From Bacteroidales bacterium (GTDB lineage: Bacteria; Bacteroidota; Bacteroidia; Bacteroidales; P3), in assembly GCA_017633985.1 (NCBI GenBank), contig JAGBOF010000009.1:1-64000 (forward strand): a stretch of DNA of 64,000 bases, read 5' to 3'. The position numbers were made by a program, and so were the translations under genes. The notes under the pieces are model-generated. The model made no database searches, had not been told where the DNA came from, and was given only the letters and a program-made list of their open reading frames with translations. Positions 53,187 through 62,453 of the stretch are shown here, in pieces (the first letter of the stretch is position 1; each line of letters opens with the position of its first letter).

Positions 53187-54659
53187 TTAGTAATTTCTTG
53201 CGAAAACAACTCTGCGTTTGGACGGCTTGCCGCTGTAAATACACTTACCGTCTTCTTCAGGTGCATCCAAAGGAATACAACGTATGGTGGCCTTGGTTTC
53301 TTCTTTGATTTTCTCTTCGGTTTCAGGTGTTCCGTCCCAATGGCACATCAAAAATCCGCCTTTTTCTATCTCTTGTTTGAATTCTTCCCACGTATCAACG
53401 TTGCGGGTCATGCTTTGACGCAAATCATACGCCTTTTTAAATAAATTCTCCTGAATATCTTTCAAAAGAGTTTCGCACTTTGAAACAATTTCATCCTTAT
53501 GTATTATTTCCTTTTCGCAGGTGTCGCGTCTGAAGACCTCAACCTTGTCTTCTTTCAAATCTCTTGCACCCAATGTTATGCGGACAGGTACACCTTTGAA
53601 CTCATATTCGTTGAATTTCCAGCCCGGTTTGGTCTTTTCATCGTCGTCATATTTTACGGATATGTCTTGTGCCTTCAGAGAGGAGATAACATTGCCGGCA
53701 ATTTCGTCAATTTGGGCTTTTTCTTCGTCTGTCTTATAAATAGGGACGATGACTACCTGTATCGGTGCAAGATATGGAGGCAATACCAAGCCGTTGTCGT
53801 CGGAGTGTGTCATGATTAACGCTCCCATCAAGCGGGTTGAAACGCCCCAAGAGGTTGCCCATACGTATTCTAACTTGTTTTCTTTGGATAAGAACTTAAC
53901 GTCAAATGCTTTTGCGAAGTTTTGTCCCAAGAAATGCGAAGTTCCTGCCTGCAAAGCCTTACCGTCCTGCATCATTGCTTCGATACAATAGGTTTCAACA
54001 GCACCTGCAAATCTTTCGTTGGCACTTTTAACGCCTCTGATCACAGGCATAGCCATATATTTCTCGGCAAAATCGGCGTAAACGTGCATCATCTTGATTG
54101 TTTCAGCCTCTGCTTCCTCACTTGTTGCGTGTGCAGTGTGTCCTTCCTGCCAAAGAAATTCGGCAGTACGCAAAAACATACGCGTTCTCATCTCCCAACG
54201 TACTACATTTGCCCATTGGTTGCACAAAATAGGCAGATCACGGTAGGATTTTATCCATTTGCGGTAAGTATCCCATATAATAGTTTCGGAAGTAGGCCTT
54301 ACGATAAGTTCTTCTTCCAATTTAGCCGAAGGATCAGGTATAAGACCGTTGCCTTCAGGGTTTTTAGCCAAACGGTGATGGGTTACAACGGCACATTCTT
54401 TGGCAAAACCTTCCACATGTTCAGCTTCCTTTTCGAAAAATGACTTTGGAATAAACAAAGGAAAGTATGCGTTTTGGTGTCCTGTCTCTTTGAACATTCT
54501 GTCCAACGTATGCTGCATTTTTTCCCATATTGCATAGCCGTAAGGCTTTATTACCATACAACCTCTTACCGATGAATTCTCCGCTAAATCAGCTCTTACT
54601 ACAAGTTCATTGTACCATTCTGAATAATTTTCGCTTCTCGTTACAAAATCTTTTGCCAT
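53187..54659 (-). CDS. proS: Prolyl-tRNA synthetase (archaeal/ProS3 type)
   Basis: From the ATG at 54659 ([20 protein letters not shown]) the protein is 490 residues. Class II synthetase motifs are visible: motif 2 [23 protein letters not shown] and motif 3 with [14 protein letters not shown]...[13 protein letters not shown]. The anticodon-binding domain follows ([15 protein letters not shown]), and the protein ends with the C-terminal zinc-like domain and terminal Tyr (VVFARNY) typical of the short, archaeal-type enzyme. It charges tRNA-Pro. The frame could extend 29 codons upstream into the promoter; the shorter start is chosen. Confidence 0.96.
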   Translation of the reverse strand: MAKDFVTRSENYSEWYNELVVRADLAENSSVRGCMVIKPYGYAIWEKMQHTLDRMFKETGHQNAYFPLFIPKSFFEKEAEHVEGFAKECAVVTHHRLAKNPEGNGLIPDPSAKLEEELIVRPTSETIIWDTYRKWIKSYRDLPILCNQWANVVRWEMRTRMFLRTAEFLWQEGHTAHATSEEAEAETIKMMHVYADFAEKYMAMPVIRGVKSANERFAGAVETYCIEAMMQDGKALQAGTSHFLGQNFAKAFDVKFLSKENKLEYVWATSWGVSTRLMGALIMTHSDDNGLVLPPYLAPIQVVIVPIYKTDEEKAQIDEIAGNVISSLKAQDISVKYDDDEKTKPGWKFNEYEFKGVPVRITLGARDLKEDKVEVFRRDTCEKEIIHKDEIVSKCETLLKDIQENLFKKAYDLRQSMTRNVDTWEEFKQEIEKGGFLMCHWDGTPETEEKIKEETKATIRCIPLDAPEEDGKCIYSGKPSKRRVVFARNY

Positions 54660-54743
54660 TATATTATTGCGTTTTGGTATAGTTTTTGTTAATAATATGT
54701 TAATAATTATCTTTTCGCATAGTACTTTTTTGAAAAGACGTTG

Positions 54744-54751
54744 CAAAGATA
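54744..54751 (-). promoter_or_regulatory. -7 element for proS
   Basis: On the minus strand TATCTTTG (54751-54744) matches TAnnTTTG, 85 bp upstream of the proS ATG. Confidence 0.6.
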
Positions 54752-54780
54752 CAAAAAGTTGAACTATCTAAAAGAATTTA

Positions 54781-54786
54781 AGGAGG
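54781..54786 (+). promoter_or_regulatory. Strong Shine-Dalgarno site of the Trp/Tyr-rich lipoprotein
   Basis: AAGGAGGTT contains AGGAGG 8 nt before the ATG at 54795. It fixes that ATG as start and is one of only two such sites noticed upstream of genes here. Confidence 0.75.
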
Positions 54787-54794
54787 TTATTTTT

Positions 54795-56015
54795 ATGAAA
54801 ATATTAAATTTTAGGAATCTGGCACTTTGTTTTACGGTTGCAACAGCTGCATTGGTGCTTAATTCATGCGGAGTCGAAGGAACGTTAACAAGTTATGACG
54901 ATATCTATGCCGATGACGAACAAATAGCGTTTGAAGAACAAAACTTCGCTCGTCAGCAAGGCCGTCAGGTATATCAAGACCCGCGTTTCAAACATCAACC
55001 TAAACAATACACGGAACAAATAAATACGGAGGTAACTTCCGATACTGTATTGAATGATGATTTTGATATGGACGACTATTATGACTATGCTTACACTGCA
55101 CGTTTGCACCGTTTCCATGATCCGGCTCCGGTTTACGGATATTACGACGACTACTATACTAATATGTATTGGTATGACAGGGATCCGCTTCTTTGGGGTA
55201 CGAGTATATATTTAGGATACCGCTGGTGGTGGCCTTCTTATTCCTTCACATGGGGATGGGGTTGGAATCCTTGGCATCATTACGGATGGTACGGCGATTG
55301 GTGGGGATGGCACCACGGATGGTATGGCTATAACTGGGGATGGTACGGCGGACCTCATCACGGACATTGGGCATATAACCCGCACTACTATAATTCGCAT
55401 GACCGCAATTCGGGATTTTACCGTCCGCAACATGAAGGAGGATTATTGTCAAGGGCAAATGCTTCGGGTAATACAACAGGAACAAGAAACAACTCCGGTA
55501 TCTCAAGAGGCAATACAAACCAAACTTTCGGAGAAAGATATAATCAAAGATTCGGTAACAATAACACTGCAAGAGGAAACAGCAACACTATCTCAAGAAC
55601 AAGCACGCCGTCCTCACGCAACACAATTTCAAGAACACAAAACCGTCTGCAAAAACCATTGCAACGAAACGGCAATACATCTGCTACAAACGGCAATTCT
55701 TCAATAACAAGACAAAACAATATAAACAGCCGCAACAATGCGGTAAACAACCAACCGCAAAGACGGACTTACACTCCTGCCGTACAGCGTCAACAAAGAA
55801 GTTCCAACACTTACAGAAACAATAATACGGTACGCTCTGCCGATATGAACAAAAGCATGAACCGTTCTCGCAGTCTGTCATCTCCTTCCAAAAGTACGGC
55901 ATCATCTTCACGCTCATCATCTTCTTCAAGAAGTTCTTCCATGTCTTCTTCCCGTTCATCTTCGTCTTCAATGGGCAGAAGCGGCTCATCATCTTCAAGA
56001 GGCGGCAGAAGATAA
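54795..56015 (+). CDS. Lipoprotein with Trp/Tyr/Gly/His-rich middle and Ser/Arg-rich tail
   Basis: From the ATG at 54795 the protein has 406 residues. It has a lipoprotein signal (NLALCFTVATAALVLNSC, C25). An acidic region (about 25-110) with DDYYDYAY follows. The middle (about 120-200) is made of WYGDWWGWHHGWYGYNWG-like sequence, dominated by Trp, Tyr, Gly and His. The rest is Asn/Arg/Thr-rich, then Ser/Arg-rich (SSSRSSSSSRSSSMSS). The composition suggests a disordered surface protein; aromatic-rich stretches of this kind occur in adhesive or matrix-forming proteins. I do not recognise a named family. It is divergent from proS and lies 70 bp before the FadL-like gene. Confidence 0.75.
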   Translation: MKILNFRNLALCFTVATAALVLNSCGVEGTLTSYDDIYADDEQIAFEEQNFARQQGRQVYQDPRFKHQPKQYTEQINTEVTSDTVLNDDFDMDDYYDYAYTARLHRFHDPAPVYGYYDDYYTNMYWYDRDPLLWGTSIYLGYRWWWPSYSFTWGWGWNPWHHYGWYGDWWGWHHGWYGYNWGWYGGPHHGHWAYNPHYYNSHDRNSGFYRPQHEGGLLSRANASGNTTGTRNNSGISRGNTNQTFGERYNQRFGNNNTARGNSNTISRTSTPSSRNTISRTQNRLQKPLQRNGNTSATNGNSSITRQNNINSRNNAVNNQPQRRTYTPAVQRQQRSSNTYRNNNTVRSADMNKSMNRSRSLSSPSKSTASSSRSSSSSRSSSMSSSRSSSSSMGRSGSSSSRGGRR

Positions 56016-56085
56016 ATTTAACGCAACGAATACAATAAAAATAAAGGCTAAAAGTTATTATAAGAAATTTTAAACGCAAAATAAA

Positions 56086-57567
56086 ATGAAAAAACTATTT
56101 GTTTTGGCATTAGGAGTCTTAACTTATTGGGGTGCAAACGCACAAAGTGAGACATTTCCGCTTTATTTCAGCCAATACGGCATGAACGGAACGGCAGCAT
56201 ATATAGGAAAAGCAGGTGCAACAGGAGCTTTAGGCGGCGATATTATGTCTGCACATTACAATCCTGCAGGATTGGGACTATACCGCAGCAATGAAATGAC
56301 CTTCTCTTTGGGATTGGATGCCGTTTCTTCCCAATCAACTATCAACGGATTGAAATCAAAAGATTCCCACCCTACATTCAATTACGGAAACTTGGGAATG
56401 GTTTTCGATTTCAACAACGGAACCAAGAATTCTTTCCGCCACTTTCAACTTTCCTTCGGCATTAACCGCTTGATGAATTTCAATAACCGCAAAAAAATTG
56501 TAAGGGACAACCTGTCTTCTTCTTTTGTATATGACAACGTTGAACCTCAACTGATAGACGCTTACACCAACAAGATAACCGGTGATGTAGATGTAAACGG
56601 TCTTTTGGCAGATGATTGGTACCAATCGGGTGTGATAGATTTTGACACGGCAACCTACATCATGTCATCAACTTATGATAACGGAACCTTCCGTCAGATA
56701 CGCACGGTCAGGGAAAGCGGTTATTTGAATGAGTTCTCCATGTCCTTAAGTACCAATTACGAAAACTGGCTTTATTTAGGTATGACCATAGGCATTCCTT
56801 TCGGTGATTATACCTGCAAAAATACTTTCACCGAAGAAATAACAAGCAGCGGAACACCTTCCAACTATACTTACTATCAGGAACAGAAGTTAAGCGTATC
56901 GGGTATCAACTTAAAATTCGGTGCAATAGCACGTCCCGTACAGTGGTTGAGATTAGGCGTTGCCGTTCATACACCTACTTGGTATAATGTAGATGATGAT
57001 TACAACCAAACAATTTCCGAGAGATGGACTGCTGGAGGTTGGTTCAATACATTCTCTTACAGCATGCAGTCTCCGTGGAGATTTATAACCAGTGCCGCAG
57101 TTATTTTAGGCGGAGCAAAGGATAAAGTTCAGGGAACATTAAGCGTAGATTACGAATATGCAGACTACGGCAGTATGTTAATAACTTTGGACAATGAACC
57201 GCTGTTTGAAAACACCCTTAACACATCTATAGAAAACAACTTCTCCGGTGCAAGCACTTTGCGGTTAGGAGGCGAAATTAAATACGGAACATTGCGCGGC
57301 AGATTGGGATATGCTTCCTTTGGCAATCCTTATGACAGCAAAGACATAAACAACGGAGCATGGAATTACATAACCTGCGGCGTAGGTTACAGAGGAAAAA
57401 TCTTCAGCTTTGATTTAGCGTATGCTTACGGCAAATGTTCGGACAGCAAATACAAGTCTTACGACATCTATGACGACAATACAGGCGTTTGGTATGCGGA
57501 TAACAACGCTGCAAAAATAGATACCAAAAAGCATTTGATTCAAGCTACGTTCGGAATAAGATTTTAA
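56086..57567 (+). CDS. Outer-membrane beta-barrel protein (OmpP1/FadL/TodX-like)
   Basis: This 493-residue protein has a signal peptide (KKLFVLALGVLTYWGANAQ) and an N-terminal plug region with GAGGATGALGGDIMSAHYNPAGLGLYRSNEM-like features, i.e. A-x-GNPAGL/SAHYNPAGL of the FadL family. Alternating beta strands follow, ending in the barrel-closing aromatic FGIRF. FadL-type channels carry hydrophobic compounds across the outer membrane. The substrate is unknown. It is convergent with queG, with a strong hairpin between. Confidence 0.86.
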   Translation: MKKLFVLALGVLTYWGANAQSETFPLYFSQYGMNGTAAYIGKAGATGALGGDIMSAHYNPAGLGLYRSNEMTFSLGLDAVSSQSTINGLKSKDSHPTFNYGNLGMVFDFNNGTKNSFRHFQLSFGINRLMNFNNRKKIVRDNLSSSFVYDNVEPQLIDAYTNKITGDVDVNGLLADDWYQSGVIDFDTATYIMSSTYDNGTFRQIRTVRESGYLNEFSMSLSTNYENWLYLGMTIGIPFGDYTCKNTFTEEITSSGTPSNYTYYQEQKLSVSGINLKFGAIARPVQWLRLGVAVHTPTWYNVDDDYNQTISERWTAGGWFNTFSYSMQSPWRFITSAAVILGGAKDKVQGTLSVDYEYADYGSMLITLDNEPLFENTLNTSIENNFSGASTLRLGGEIKYGTLRGRLGYASFGNPYDSKDINNGAWNYITCGVGYRGKIFSFDLAYAYGKCSDSKYKSYDIYDDNTGVWYADNNAAKIDTKKHLIQATFGIRF

Positions 57568-57576
57568 ACAAAATTA

Positions 57577-57639
57577 ATATCGCAGAATAAAAAATTAATG
57601 TGCGAGATCAGTAAAATAATCTCGCACATTAATTTTTGC
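57577..57639. repeat. Three-unit 21-bp array forming an 18-bp hairpin and the queG 3' end
   Basis: Units start at 57577, 57598 and 57619. AAAAATTAATGTGCGAGA (57590-57607) and its exact complement (57620-57637) make an 18-bp perfect stem with loop TCAGTAAAATAA, a good bidirectional terminator between the convergent genes. The queG stop codon (57631-57629) and its last codons lie inside the last unit. Confidence 0.9.
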
Positions 57640-58546
57640 TTTCAACGTGTCTTATATTCGATAACAGTTTTGTGTATTTTATTCTGTCCATCGGCGATAA
57701 TTTTCTTAATTTTTGAAACTCTTCTTTAAAGTCTCCGCCATTCTCTATCTTGTCTAACATACTGCAAACAAGATTTCTAACATCTGAATCCTGTATCTCC
57801 GCCGGCTTTGCTTTATTATTCCAGATGCAAGCATTCAAGCAAATATCACAACCGTAGATATAATTCTGTAAATTGATATTTTCGGGTATATCTTCCTTGT
57901 TTTCAATAGTTTGATATGATATACAAAGGTTGGCATTTATGTTTCCGTTAGGAAGGATTGCCCCATTGGGGCATGATGTCAAACATTTATTGCAATTACC
58001 GCAATGGCTTTTAACCTCTTGTGCATAATCCGTAGTATAATTGCACAATATTTCGCCTATAAATACCTTGTTACCAAAGTTTTGTGTAACCAAAAGAGAA
58101 TTTTTTCCCTTCCAACCCAAACCGCATTTAACCGCCCAATCCCTTTCTTTAACAGGAGCCGTATCTACGAATGCTTTAGCCTGCAAATCAGGGAAGTGCG
58201 ATTGCAAAAGAGATATAATATTGTTTAATTTTTGCTTTATAACATGATGATAATCCCTTCTTTGGGCATATAACGCAATCTTATAACGGTGATTCTTATC
58301 TACAGGTTCATCATTATAAGACATTAGGAAACAAAATATTGTCTTTGAATTTTCATACAGCAATGCAGGATTTTCTCTCTTATCCATATAATTCTCCAGA
58401 TACGACATAGAGGCATTATAACCCATTGCAATCCAGCCTTTAAACGCAGTTAAGTCAAGTTTTTCAATCCTTGCCGCACCGCAATCACAAAAACCTTCCC
58501 TCAATGCTGCTTCCTTGACAATATTAAGCGGTATATATTTTTGCAT
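57629..58546 (-). CDS. queG: Epoxyqueuosine reductase
   Basis: This 305-residue protein has the cobalamin-binding N-terminal domain (GFCDCGAARIEKL, CFLMSYND, VDTAPVKERDWAVKCGLGWKGKNSLL) and two [4Fe-4S] motifs: HCGNCNKCLTSCPNGAI and CDICLNACIWN. It reduces epoxyqueuosine to queuosine at tRNA position 34, the last step of Q synthesis. The start overlaps the dnaE stop by one base, so the two are coupled. The C-terminal HVESKN is encoded by a 21-bp repeat unit. Length is at the short end of the family, without a HEAT-like extension. Confidence 0.94.
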   Translation of the reverse strand: MQKYIPLNIVKEAALREGFCDCGAARIEKLDLTAFKGWIAMGYNASMSYLENYMDKRENPALLYENSKTIFCFLMSYNDEPVDKNHRYKIALYAQRRDYHHVIKQKLNNIISLLQSHFPDLQAKAFVDTAPVKERDWAVKCGLGWKGKNSLLVTQNFGNKVFIGEILCNYTTDYAQEVKSHCGNCNKCLTSCPNGAILPNGNINANLCISYQTIENKEDIPENINLQNYIYGCDICLNACIWNNKAKPAEIQDSDVRNLVCSMLDKIENGGDFKEEFQKLRKLSPMDRIKYTKLLSNIRHVESKN

Positions 58547-61500
58547 TAAACTGTTCTGGTCTGTACGGTATATTCATAAATCTGCCCTTTTCGCACCATA
58601 GGTTTCAAATCTGCGATAAAGGACGTTATATCAACCTTATGCTTTTTGCTTTCAAGCGTTACCTGTACGTCATTCTTGCTGTCAAACACAATAAACGTCA
58701 CTTCGCCGTTACCTTTATGCCGTTTGGCTACGGAAGTAATGTCGGTAACAAAATCTTCTGACAATTCTTTGCTTTCAACTTTAATCTTTACTCCCGTCGC
58801 ATAATTCTTGAACATATCTTCCAATAACTCCACTTTCTCCAATTGGAAACGTATTTCAGCCTTTGAACTGTTGGGCGATACGTAATCCGAAGGTGCTACC
58901 CTGCCTTTAACATATACGTATATATTTTCCCTCAAGAATTGATTGTAAGTAAGAAAATCTTTGCCGAATAGCATAACGTCATACTCGCCGTCTTTATCTT
59001 CAAGGGTAAACCGTCCGTATTGCTTACCGTTCTTACCGGTAGAAGTTACGGCTTTGGTTATTATTCCGACAAAGGATACTGATTTTTTGTTCTTTTCATA
59101 CATTGACTGCAAATCCTGCATCTCTGCAAGCGATGTGTTGGCAAAAGATTTCACTTCATCAGCATAATTATCCAACGGATGGCCCGAAACATAGAATCCT
59201 ATCATATCCCGTTCGTTTTTTAACTTCTCCAACAAACTCATAGGCTCGCATTGCGGCAATGCAACGGCGGTTTCTTCTATCGCTTCGTCTCCGCCGAACA
59301 ATGATACCTGTGAGGAGTTTTCCCTCTCCTTCTTCTTATTACAGTATTTAATCAGTTTATCCAGATAATCCGTATCGGTTTTGTCATCAACCTTTGCCAA
59401 ATATTGGGCACGGTCTACATTCTCAAAACAATCAAACGCTCCGCTTAACACCAATGATTCTATAGCCTTACGGTTTGTAACACCGATATTTCTCATTATG
59501 AAATCCTCAACGGATTTATAATCGCCGTGCTCTCTGCGTTCCTTAATAATCGTTTCGGCAACTTGTTCGCCTAAACTTTTTATGGCATTCAGTCCGAACA
59601 ATATCTGTCCTTTTTTGTTTACCATGAAATTAACGTCGGATTCGTTTATATTCGGTCCCAATACAGCAATATCATGCTTTAAACAATCCCCTATGTACTC
59701 GGTAATATTCTTGATGTTATTCGCATTATGGGTAAGTACGGCGGACATGTATTCGGCAGGATAATGGGCTTTAAGGTAACCCGTTTGGAATGCAACGTAT
59801 GCATAACATGTAGCATGGGACTTATTAAACGCATATTTAGCAAATTCAACCCAATCATTCCAGATTTTTTCCGTCTTTTCTTTATCAAGATTGTTTTCCG
59901 CACATCCTTTGTCAAACTTCGCTTTCATTTTAGCCATTACATCCATCTTCTTTTTTCCCATAGCCTTACGTAAAGTATCGGCTTCACCTCTTGTAAAATT
60001 GGCAAGAAGACGTGAAAGCTGCATTACCTGTTCCTGATATACGGTAATGCCGTAAGTATCTTTCAGGTATTGCTCCATTTGCGGAAACGCATATTCTATT
60101 TTGGCTTCCCCGTGTTTACGTTTAATAAAATCAGGAATATAAGCCATAGGTCCCGGACGGTAAAGGGCATTCATTGCTATCAAATCCTCAAACTTGTCGG
60201 GTTTAAGATTTTGCAAATGCGTCTTCATCCCTTCACTTTCAAACTGGAATGTTGCCGTGGTGTTCCCCTGTGCAAATAAGTCCAAAGTCTCTTTGTCTTC
60301 CAATGAAATATTGTCAATATCTACCTTTATGCCTCGTGATTTGTATACATTTTCGCAAGCATCTTTAATAATGGAAAGGTTACTCAAACCTAAAAAGTCC
60401 ATTTTTATCATGCCTACACTTTCAATCAATTTGCCTTCAAACTGCACCGCCATCATCTCACTGTCTTTAGGTTTGGCTACAGGCACATAATTGCTTATAT
60501 CATCAGGTCCTATAATAACTCCGCAGGCATGAACACCCGTACTTCTTATAGATCCTTCCAAATCCATGGCATATTTAAGGACTTTCTTTTCCAGATCGGT
60601 TCCGTTGTTAAGCGTCTGTTGTAACTCGGGAGATTCTTTCAATGCCTGCTCCAATGTTATACCAGGACGTGTAGGCACATAACTTGCCAAACGGTTGGAA
60701 TCAGGAATGTCCATCTCCAAAACGCGTGCAACGTCCTTTATACTCATCTTTGCAGCCATCGTACCGAAAGTGGTAATCTGGGCAACGTGGGAAGCACCGT
60801 ATTTCTGCTGAACGTAGCGCAACGTCCTGCCGCGGCCTTCGTCATCAAAATCCACGTCAATATCAGGAAGTGAAATACGGTCAGGATTAAGGAAACGTTC
60901 AAAAAGTAAATCGTATTTCATCGGCTCAATCTGTGTTATACCCAAACAATAAGCAACCACACTGCCTGCTGCCGATCCACGGCCGGGTCCTATTATAACA
61001 TCCAGATTGTCCCTGCTGTAATTAATAAAGTCCTGCACAATCAAAAAGTAACCCGGAAATCCCATCCACTCTATTGTGTCAAGCTCCATATCGATACGTT
61101 CCTTTACATTGTCTGGTAAAGGATCTCCGTAACGCTTTTCCGCACCTTTGTATGTAAGATATTTAAGGTAAGCAAAGTCAAATTTGGTTCTTACCATCTT
61201 ATCATAACCGCCTTTGTCCTGCAAACTTTTCTCTACGGCTTGCTTTTTTTCTTCATCCGTTGCCTGATCGGATATTTTACCCCTATCACAAAGACCTTTA
61301 AACAATTCCTGCTTAATTCCCTCCTCGCTGTATTGTTGGTAATAATCTTCTATTTTTCCGAAACTCTGCGGAATATCAAATACAGGCAATATCGGTCCGC
61401 GCTCCAACTCGTACACTTCAATCTTATCAGCTATTTCCCTCGTATTAGCGATTGCCTGCGGAACGTTTTTAAACAATTCCGCCATTTCTTCTCCGCTTTT

Positions 61501-62229
61501 GAGATACTCTTCGCCCGAATACGCCATTTTTGTATAGCTGCTCATCTTCTGACCCGTAGACAAACAGATAAGTATCTTGTGTGCGTAATAATCTTCTTTG
61601 TTTATAAAGTGTACGTCATTGGTTGCAACCAATTTAATATCCAATTTCTCGGCCAAAGCAATCAATTTAGGATTTACATCGTCCTGCATCTCATTCTTAC
61701 CGCAGAAATTCTGCAATTCTATGTAGTAATCATCCCCGAAAACCTCCTTATACTCCGATGCAACCTTCTCCGCTTCGGAAATTTTATTGGCATACAACAA
61801 TCGGGGAACTATTCCGGCCACACAGGCAGAAGAACAAATCAATCCTTCGCTGTGCTCAAATAACAATTTCTTGTCAATACGCGAATTATAGTAGAATGCT
61901 TTCGGATCAAAACCCAAAGAATCCAACTTGATAAGATTTTGATAGCCCACAATATTCTTTGCCAATAAAATAAGATGGTGTCCCCTTCCTTCATCTTTAT
62001 TGAACCTGTCATTGGGTACGACATACATTTCGCAGCCAATCACAGGTTTTACACCCTCTTTAACGCATGTGTTTCTGAATTCCAAGACTCCGTACATTGC
62101 GCCGTGATCCGTAATGGCCAAAGTGTCCATTCCCAAATCTTTTGTCTTGTGTACCAACTTCTTAATATTACATGCACCGTCTAAAACCGAATATTGCGTA
62201 TGTACATGCAAATGTGTAAAATCCGTCAT
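58546..62229 (-). CDS. dnaE: DNA polymerase III alpha subunit
   Basis: This 1227-residue replicative polymerase begins with the PHP domain (FTHLHVHTQYSVLDGACNIKKL). The polymerase core has GPGRGSAAGSVVAYCLGIT and the catalytic LPDIDVDFDDEGRGR, then a helix-hairpin-helix region (SVEDFIMRNIGVTNRKAIESL) and a C-terminal OB-fold (SFVGIITKAVTSTGKNGKQYGRFTLED). It is the main chromosomal polymerase. Length is typical of Bacteroidetes DnaE (about 1,230-1,270). It is followed directly by queG. Confidence 0.97.
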   Translation of the reverse strand: MTDFTHLHVHTQYSVLDGACNIKKLVHKTKDLGMDTLAITDHGAMYGVLEFRNTCVKEGVKPVIGCEMYVVPNDRFNKDEGRGHHLILLAKNIVGYQNLIKLDSLGFDPKAFYYNSRIDKKLLFEHSEGLICSSACVAGIVPRLLYANKISEAEKVASEYKEVFGDDYYIELQNFCGKNEMQDDVNPKLIALAEKLDIKLVATNDVHFINKEDYYAHKILICLSTGQKMSSYTKMAYSGEEYLKSGEEMAELFKNVPQAIANTREIADKIEVYELERGPILPVFDIPQSFGKIEDYYQQYSEEGIKQELFKGLCDRGKISDQATDEEKKQAVEKSLQDKGGYDKMVRTKFDFAYLKYLTYKGAEKRYGDPLPDNVKERIDMELDTIEWMGFPGYFLIVQDFINYSRDNLDVIIGPGRGSAAGSVVAYCLGITQIEPMKYDLLFERFLNPDRISLPDIDVDFDDEGRGRTLRYVQQKYGASHVAQITTFGTMAAKMSIKDVARVLEMDIPDSNRLASYVPTRPGITLEQALKESPELQQTLNNGTDLEKKVLKYAMDLEGSIRSTGVHACGVIIGPDDISNYVPVAKPKDSEMMAVQFEGKLIESVGMIKMDFLGLSNLSIIKDACENVYKSRGIKVDIDNISLEDKETLDLFAQGNTTATFQFESEGMKTHLQNLKPDKFEDLIAMNALYRPGPMAYIPDFIKRKHGEAKIEYAFPQMEQYLKDTYGITVYQEQVMQLSRLLANFTRGEADTLRKAMGKKKMDVMAKMKAKFDKGCAENNLDKEKTEKIWNDWVEFAKYAFNKSHATCYAYVAFQTGYLKAHYPAEYMSAVLTHNANNIKNITEYIGDCLKHDIAVLGPNINESDVNFMVNKKGQILFGLNAIKSLGEQVAETIIKERREHGDYKSVEDFIMRNIGVTNRKAIESLVLSGAFDCFENVDRAQYLAKVDDKTDTDYLDKLIKYCNKKKERENSSQVSLFGGDEAIEETAVALPQCEPMSLLEKLKNERDMIGFYVSGHPLDNYADEVKSFANTSLAEMQDLQSMYEKNKKSVSFVGIITKAVTSTGKNGKQYGRFTLEDKDGEYDVMLFGKDFLTYNQFLRENIYVYVKGRVAPSDYVSPNSSKAEIRFQLEKVELLEDMFKNYATGVKIKVESKELSEDFVTDITSVAKRHKGNGEVTFIVFDSKNDVQVTLESKKHKVDITSFIADLKPMVRKGQIYEYTVQTRTV

Positions 62230-62332
62230 CTCTTATCAAATTTAGATTGCAAATTTATAAAATTTTAATGACATTTCAAAATCTTTTACCATGCGGATAC
62301 AAACAGCACAAAAAACGCTATATTGTAATAAC

Positions 62333-62437
62333 ACCGCATAGCAATAAATTTTTATCGCACGTCAGTAAATTTTCTTCGCACGTCAGTAAAATGAAACGGC
62401 GCTTGGTTAAAATAAAGCGCCGTTTTAATTTTTTATG
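62333..62437. repeat. Five-unit 21-bp array between dnaE and the T9SS cargo gene
   Basis: Units start at 62333, 62354, 62375, 62396 and 62417. The second and third contain TCGCACGTCAGTAAA. The last two form an 11-bp hairpin AAACGGCGCTT / AAGCGCCGTTT that could terminate the T9SS cargo gene, which ends 17 bp away. Confidence 0.87.
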
Positions 62438-62453
62438 CTATGTAAATAAAATA

